NCBI RefSeq assembly: GCF_002980595.1
Contig: NZ_PVLQ01000012.1
Span: 62,001-126,000, forward strand
Source: Malikia granosa
Lineage (GTDB): Bacteria; Pseudomonadota; Gammaproteobacteria; Burkholderiales; Burkholderiaceae_C
Direction of reading: 5' to 3'
Length of the DNA stretch: 64,000 bases
A program made the position numbers and the translations under genes. Shown one piece after another: positions 58,913 through 64,000 of this stretch. The notes beneath the pieces are model-generated. The model saw nothing but the letters and a program-made list of their open reading frames with translations, made no database searches and was not told where the DNA came from. Within the stretch, counting starts at the first letter, position 1. Each line of letters begins with the position of its first letter.

Positions 58913-59785
58913 TCAGGCTGGCCGCGGCAGCCGCGCTGCCAGCCAGGCCGCCGTGGCGCCGCAGAGCGCGATCAGCGCGATGCCGGCGAGCTCGAGTCGG
59001 CCCGGCACATGGGCGAACACCAGCCAGCCGGCCAGCATCGCGAAGCCGATCTGGGCGTAGAGATAGGGCGCCAGCGTGGCGGCCGGCGCACGACCGAAGG
59101 CCGCGCCGAGCGCGAAATGGCCCAGCGTGCCGGTCGCGCCCGTCAGGCAGAGCAGGGCCCAGGTCTGGCCGTCGGCCGGCGTCTGCCAGATCCAGGGCAG
59201 CGCTGCCGTCAGCACCAGCGCGCCGCCCCAGCCGGAATAGAAGTTCAGCGTCATCGCGTGCTCGGTGCGCGCCATGCGGCTGGTCAGGATCTGGTAGAGC
59301 GAGTTCGCGAGCGTGCAGCCCAGCGGCAGCAGCAGGACCCAGCCCGAGCTGGCGCCGCCCGGCTGTGCCACCAGCAGCGCGCCGCAGAAGCCGCCCGCGA
59401 CCAGCAGCCAGCGCAGCGCGCTGACCTTCTCCTGCAGGAAGGTCGCGGCGAGCAAGGTCGTCACCATCGGCGTCAGCATGATGATGGCGGTGAATTCGCC
59501 GACCGGCATGTACTTGACGCTGAAGAAGCCCAGCATGCTGGTGCTCAGCAGCAGCGCCGCGCGCAGCAGGTGCAAGTAGGGATGGGCGGTCTGCAGCGAG
59601 CGCCAGCCGCGCGTGGGCAGCACCACCGCGCTCATGGCCAGGGCTTGGAACAGGTAGCGGAACCAGATCACCGTCAGCACCGAGATGCCCAGGCTCAGGT
59701 ACTTGGCCGAGGCGTCGAGCGTGGCGAAGCAGGCCACGGCCAGCAGCAGCAGGACGATGCCCTGCAGCGGTCGGGCGGTGCTCAT
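58913..59785 (-). CDS. DMT-family (EamA) transporter
   Basis: 290 residues with ten hydrophobic helices in two EamA repeats (e.g. GIVLLLLAVACFATLDASAKYL; LLRAALLLSTSMLGFFSVKY; LAPYLYAQIGFAMLAGWLVF). Probably exports a small metabolite. The start overlaps the PHP-gene stop (ATGA). Confidence 0.88.
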   Translation of the reverse strand: MSTARPLQGIVLLLLAVACFATLDASAKYLSLGISVLTVIWFRYLFQALAMSAVVLPTRGWRSLQTAHPYLHLLRAALLLSTSMLGFFSVKYMPVGEFTAIIMLTPMVTTLLAATFLQEKVSALRWLLVAGGFCGALLVAQPGGASSGWVLLLPLGCTLANSLYQILTSRMARTEHAMTLNFYSGWGGALVLTAALPWIWQTPADGQTWALLCLTGATGTLGHFALGAAFGRAPAATLAPYLYAQIGFAMLAGWLVFAHVPGRLELAGIALIALCGATAAWLAARLPRPA

Positions 59786-60639
59786 GCGGCCTGGATGCGG
59801 TCGGCCAGCAGCTCCCAGACCGGGGTCAGCCGGCCTTCGAGCAGCGGCAGCTCGCCGAGGTCGATCCGGCTCTCGTCCGGGCAGTGGAAGTCGCTGCCGC
59901 GCGAGGCGGCCAGGCCGAACTCGAGCGCGAGATCGGCGTACTTGGGGTATTCGCTCGCCGCATGGCTGCCGCAGACCACTTCGACGCCCTGGCCGCCATG
60001 GGCCTTGAATTCGCAGAACAGCGCGTATTCCTGGGTCGGGCTCTGGTCGTAGCGCGCCGGGTGCGCGATCACGGCGACGCCGCCGGCCTCGCGGATCCAG
60101 CGCACCGCGTCGCCCAGCGCGGCCCAGCGGTGCGGCACGAAGCCGGGCTTGCCGTCGGCCAGGTATTTGCGGAACACCTCGTTGTTGTCGCGGCAGACCC
60201 CGGTCTCGACCAGGAAGCGCGCGAAATGGGTGCGCGAGATCAGCTCGGGGTTGCCGGCGTACTTGAGCGCGCCCTCGTAGGCACCCGCGATGCCGACCTT
60301 GGCGAGTTCGGCGCCCATTTCCTGCGCCCGTTCGCCGCGGCCGCCGCGCGTGCGTTCCAGCCCGCGCACCAGCGCCTCGTCCCCGGGGTCGAAGCCCAGT
60401 CCGATGATGTGCACCGTGAGGTTGCAGAAGGTGACCGAGATCTCGACTCCCGTCAGGTAGGGCAGGCCCAGCTCGCGCGCGGCCGCCAGTGCACGCTGCT
60501 GGCCGCCGACCTCGTCATGGTCGGTCAGGGACCAGAGCTCGACCCCGCGGGTCTTGGCGCGTTCGGCCAGGATTTCGGGCTCCAGCGTGCCGTCGGAAAC
60601 GGTGGAGTGGCAGTGCAGGTCGGCATTGAGGATAGTCAC
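59782..60639 (-). CDS. PHP-domain phosphoesterase (RNase AM / nucleoside bisphosphate phosphatase type)
   Basis: 285 residues. Metal motifs: NADLHCHSTVSDG, SLTDHDEVGG, GVEISVTF, RTHFARFLV, VIAHPARY, and RGSDFHCPDE. These match the TrpH/YciV group that removes phosphate from 3',5'-bisphosphates or trims rRNA 5' ends. Upstream gene of the operon with the DMT transporter, divergent from murJ. Confidence 0.9.
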   Translation of the reverse strand: MTILNADLHCHSTVSDGTLEPEILAERAKTRGVELWSLTDHDEVGGQQRALAAARELGLPYLTGVEISVTFCNLTVHIIGLGFDPGDEALVRGLERTRGGRGERAQEMGAELAKVGIAGAYEGALKYAGNPELISRTHFARFLVETGVCRDNNEVFRKYLADGKPGFVPHRWAALGDAVRWIREAGGVAVIAHPARYDQSPTQEYALFCEFKAHGGQGVEVVCGSHAASEYPKYADLALEFGLAASRGSDFHCPDESRIDLGELPLLEGRLTPVWELLADRIQAA

Positions 60640-60752
60640 CGAACCATTTTAGTGCGGCACGGCAACATCGGCCGGACCGCCGCCGCGATGCCCAGTCGGG
60701 CCGCCGGACCAGTCAGCGTTCCTTGCGGCGGGCGGCGGCTACACTCGCGGGC

Positions 60753-62312
<1,560 letters not shown>

Positions 62313-62315
62313 ACC

Positions 62316-63167
62316 ATGCTGCCGACCTTTGAGCTCCCGACCCCGCTCGGCTATTTCGCCGCCCTGGTGCGCGAGGACCCGGGCTTTCCGCTGCTCGAGG
62401 CGACCGCCGCGGTCGCGCAGGACGAGTACCCCGAGCTCGACCTCCAGCAGCTGCTGGCTCAGGTCGACCAGATGCTGCTGCGGCTGCAGCGCCGCCTGCC
62501 GGCCGATGCCGGGCCGCTCGAGCGGCTGCACCGCCTGAACCGCTTCTTCTTCGGCGACCTGGCCTTCGGCGGCAACGTCAACCATTACTACGACCCCGAC
62601 AACAGCTACCTGAACCGGGTGCTCGAGCGCCGGCGCGGCATCCCGATCACGCTCGGGGTGCTGTGGCTCGAGCTCGCGCAGGGCCTGGGCCTGTCGGCGC
62701 GCGGGATCAACTTCCCGGGCCATTTCCTGGTCAAGGTCAGCCTGGCCCAGGGCCAGGTCCTGATCGATCCCTTCACCGGCCAGTCGCTGAGCCGCGAGGA
62801 CCTGTCCGAGCGGCTCGAGCCGTTCCGGCGCCGCCATGGCCTGGTCGACGAATTCGAGCCGCCGGTCGAGCTCTATCTGCAGCCGGCGCCAGAGCGTCAG
62901 ATCCTGGCGCGCGTGCTGCGCAACCTGAAGGACATCCAGCGCCAGGCCGCCGACTGGCCGCGCCTGCTGCAGGTGCTCGAGCGGCTGGTGATCCTGCTGC
63001 CCGGTGACTGGAGCGAGCGGCGCGATCGTGGGTTGGCGCTGGCCGACCTGGGTCGCCTCGACGAGGCCAGGGCCGATCTCGAAATCTATCTGCAGCATGC
63101 CGAGGATGCGCCCGACCACGACCTGATCGCGCAGCGGCTGGCGCAGTTGCGCGGCGGCGGGGTCTAG
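62316..63167 (+). CDS. SirB1-family transglutaminase-like/TPR protein
   Basis: 283 residues. The transglutaminase-like core includes LERLHRLNRFFFGDLAFGGNVNHYYDP, RRGIPITLGVLWLELAQGLGL, GINFPGHFLVKV and LIDPFTGQ; the usual catalytic Cys is not seen, as in most SirB1 proteins. A C-terminal TPR pair follows (ILARVLRNLKDIQ; RDRGLALADLGRLDEARADLEIYL). Function unknown. It starts 3 bp after murJ. Confidence 0.88.
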   Translation: MLPTFELPTPLGYFAALVREDPGFPLLEATAAVAQDEYPELDLQQLLAQVDQMLLRLQRRLPADAGPLERLHRLNRFFFGDLAFGGNVNHYYDPDNSYLNRVLERRRGIPITLGVLWLELAQGLGLSARGINFPGHFLVKVSLAQGQVLIDPFTGQSLSREDLSERLEPFRRRHGLVDEFEPPVELYLQPAPERQILARVLRNLKDIQRQAADWPRLLQVLERLVILLPGDWSERRDRGLALADLGRLDEARADLEIYLQHAEDAPDHDLIAQRLAQLRGGGV

Positions 63168-63215
63168 GCGGCGGGGTCCAGCCAGGCCCTCTCTCTTCGG
63201 CAGGCAGCAAAGAAA

Positions 63216-63240
63216 ACGGGACCCCGGCGGGTCCCGTCTT
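63216..63240. terminator. Bidirectional terminator between SirB1-family gene and purM
   Basis: ACGGGACCC-CGGC-GGGTCCCGT is a perfect 9-bp hairpin. T-runs (CTTT on the plus side, TTTTC on the minus side) allow use in both directions between convergent genes. Confidence 0.8.
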
Positions 63241-63296
63241 TCGTCAACCGGGCAGGGGGCTGGATCAGTCGCCAGCCGCCGGCCCCGGGCGATTCA

Positions 63297-64000
63297 TCAG
63301 GCCACCACGACCTGTTCGCCAGCGCCCTGTTCGGCGATGCGGCCGATCTCGTAGACGCTCTCGCCCAGCTCGCGCAGGGTCGCGGCCGTCGCGGCAGCCG
63401 CCTCGGCGTCAACCACCACCACCATGCCGATGCCGTTGTTGAAGGTGCGGTTCATCTCGATGTCGTCGATGCCGGCGGTCTGCTGCAGCCAGGCGAACAG
63501 CTCGGTCTGCGGCCAGCTGCCCTTGACCAGGTGGGCGGCCGTGCCTTCGGGCAGCACGCGCGGGATGTTCTCGAGCAGGCCGCCGCCGGTGATGTGGGCC
63601 AGCGCCTTGATCGGATGCTGGGCCAGCGCGGCCAGCACGTTCTTCACGTAGAGGCGGGTCGGCGCCATGATGGCTTGCTTGAACGGCTGGCCGTCGAGCG
63701 TGGCCGGCACGGTGCCCTGGCTTTCGGCGCGCTCGATGCACTTGCGCACCAGCGAGAAGCCGTTCGAGTGCACGCCGTGCGAGCCCAGGCCCAGCACCAC
63801 GTCGCCCGGCTTGACGTCCTTGCCGGTCAGGATCTTGGACTTCTCGACCGCGCCGACGGCAAAGCCGGCCAGGTCGTATTCGCCGGCCGGGTACATGCCC
63901 GGCATCTCGGCGGTCTCGCCGCCGATCAGCGCGCAGCCTGACAGCTCGCAGCCCTTGGCGATGCCGCCGACCACGGCCGCCGCGGTATCGACATCGAGCT
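63297..64000 (-). CDS. purM: Phosphoribosylformylglycinamidine cyclo-ligase (C-terminal part, cut by window edge)
   Basis: About 233 residues are present; the frame is open to the right edge ([18 protein letters not shown]). [58 protein letters not shown] and [15 protein letters not shown] are PurM motifs. It closes the imidazole ring to make AIR in purine synthesis. The N-terminal third lies outside the window. Confidence 0.95.
   Translation of the reverse strand, partial: LDVDTAAAVVGGIAKGCELSGCALIGGETAEMPGMYPAGEYDLAGFAVGAVEKSKILTGKDVKPGDVVLGLGSHGVHSNGFSLVRKCIERAESQGTVPATLDGQPFKQAIMAPTRLYVKNVLAALAQHPIKALAHITGGGLLENIPRVLPEGTAAHLVKGSWPQTELFAWLQQTAGIDDIEMNRTFNNGIGMVVVVDAEAAAATAATLRELGESVYEIGRIAEQGAGEQVVVA

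Overview
The window is a GC-rich (about two-thirds G+C by eye), gene-dense bacterial chromosome segment. The gene order gmk-rpoZ-spoT with greB nearby, tripartite tricarboxylate (TctABC/Bug) transport genes, IclR-controlled catabolic genes and the general protein character point to a betaproteobacterium of the order Burkholderiales. The exact family cannot be settled from the window alone.

Bases 1-17250 form a catabolic/uptake region. It holds three KstD-like flavin dehydrogenases (one cut by the left edge), two NIPSNAP proteins, an SDR dehydrogenase, a CoA-transferase, an acyl-CoA dehydrogenase, a xylose-isomerase-like TIM-barrel protein, a shikimate-dehydrogenase-like enzyme, an IclR regulator, a complete TctCBA importer, an orphan TRAP receptor (DctP) and a HAD phosphatase. 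The set suggests import and breakdown of a cyclic (hydroaromatic or alicyclic) carboxylic acid, with CoA activation and beta-oxidation-type steps. The substrate is not identifiable here. A 381-base gap (3175-3555) carries a family of palindromic elements with an invariant core and changing stems. A short operator between the IclR operon and the shikimate-dehydrogenase-like operon supplies the -35 elements of two divergent promoters.

Bases 17254-30325 are an iron-acquisition region with four similar Fur-box-like sites. It contains a ferric-iron ABC importer split into fbpC / fbpB (divergent) and fbpA (11 kb away), a TonB-dependent siderophore receptor with its PiuC-type hydroxylase, an FMN-dependent alpha-hydroxyacid oxidase, TonB-ExbB-ExbD and HemP. 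A CpxRA-like two-component system, divergent from a Spy/CpxP-like His/Met-rich periplasmic protein, is embedded in it.

Bases 30427-50240 are mostly housekeeping: three tandem tRNA-Arg(ACG) genes, greB, spoT, rpoZ, gmk, yicC, rph, rdgB, hemW, a DUF349 protein, an MtfA-like peptidase, lpxH, two cyclophilins, a TPR protein, cysS, a DNA glycosylase, accA, tilS, lysC and tRNA-Ser(GCT).

Bases 50227-54376 are a small integrative element (about 4.1 kb) inserted at the 3' end of tRNA-Ser(GCT), bounded by 56-bp perfect direct repeats. It encodes a tyrosine integrase, an AlpA-like regulator and four proteins I do not recognise, arranged in two translationally coupled operons.

Bases 54377-64000 return to core genome: a diguanylate cyclase, tRNA-Ser(CGA), trpS with a DUF1508-like tail, a site-2 protease, a YciO/Sua5-family protein, a DMT exporter, a PHP phosphoesterase, murJ, a SirB1-family protein and the 3' part of purM.
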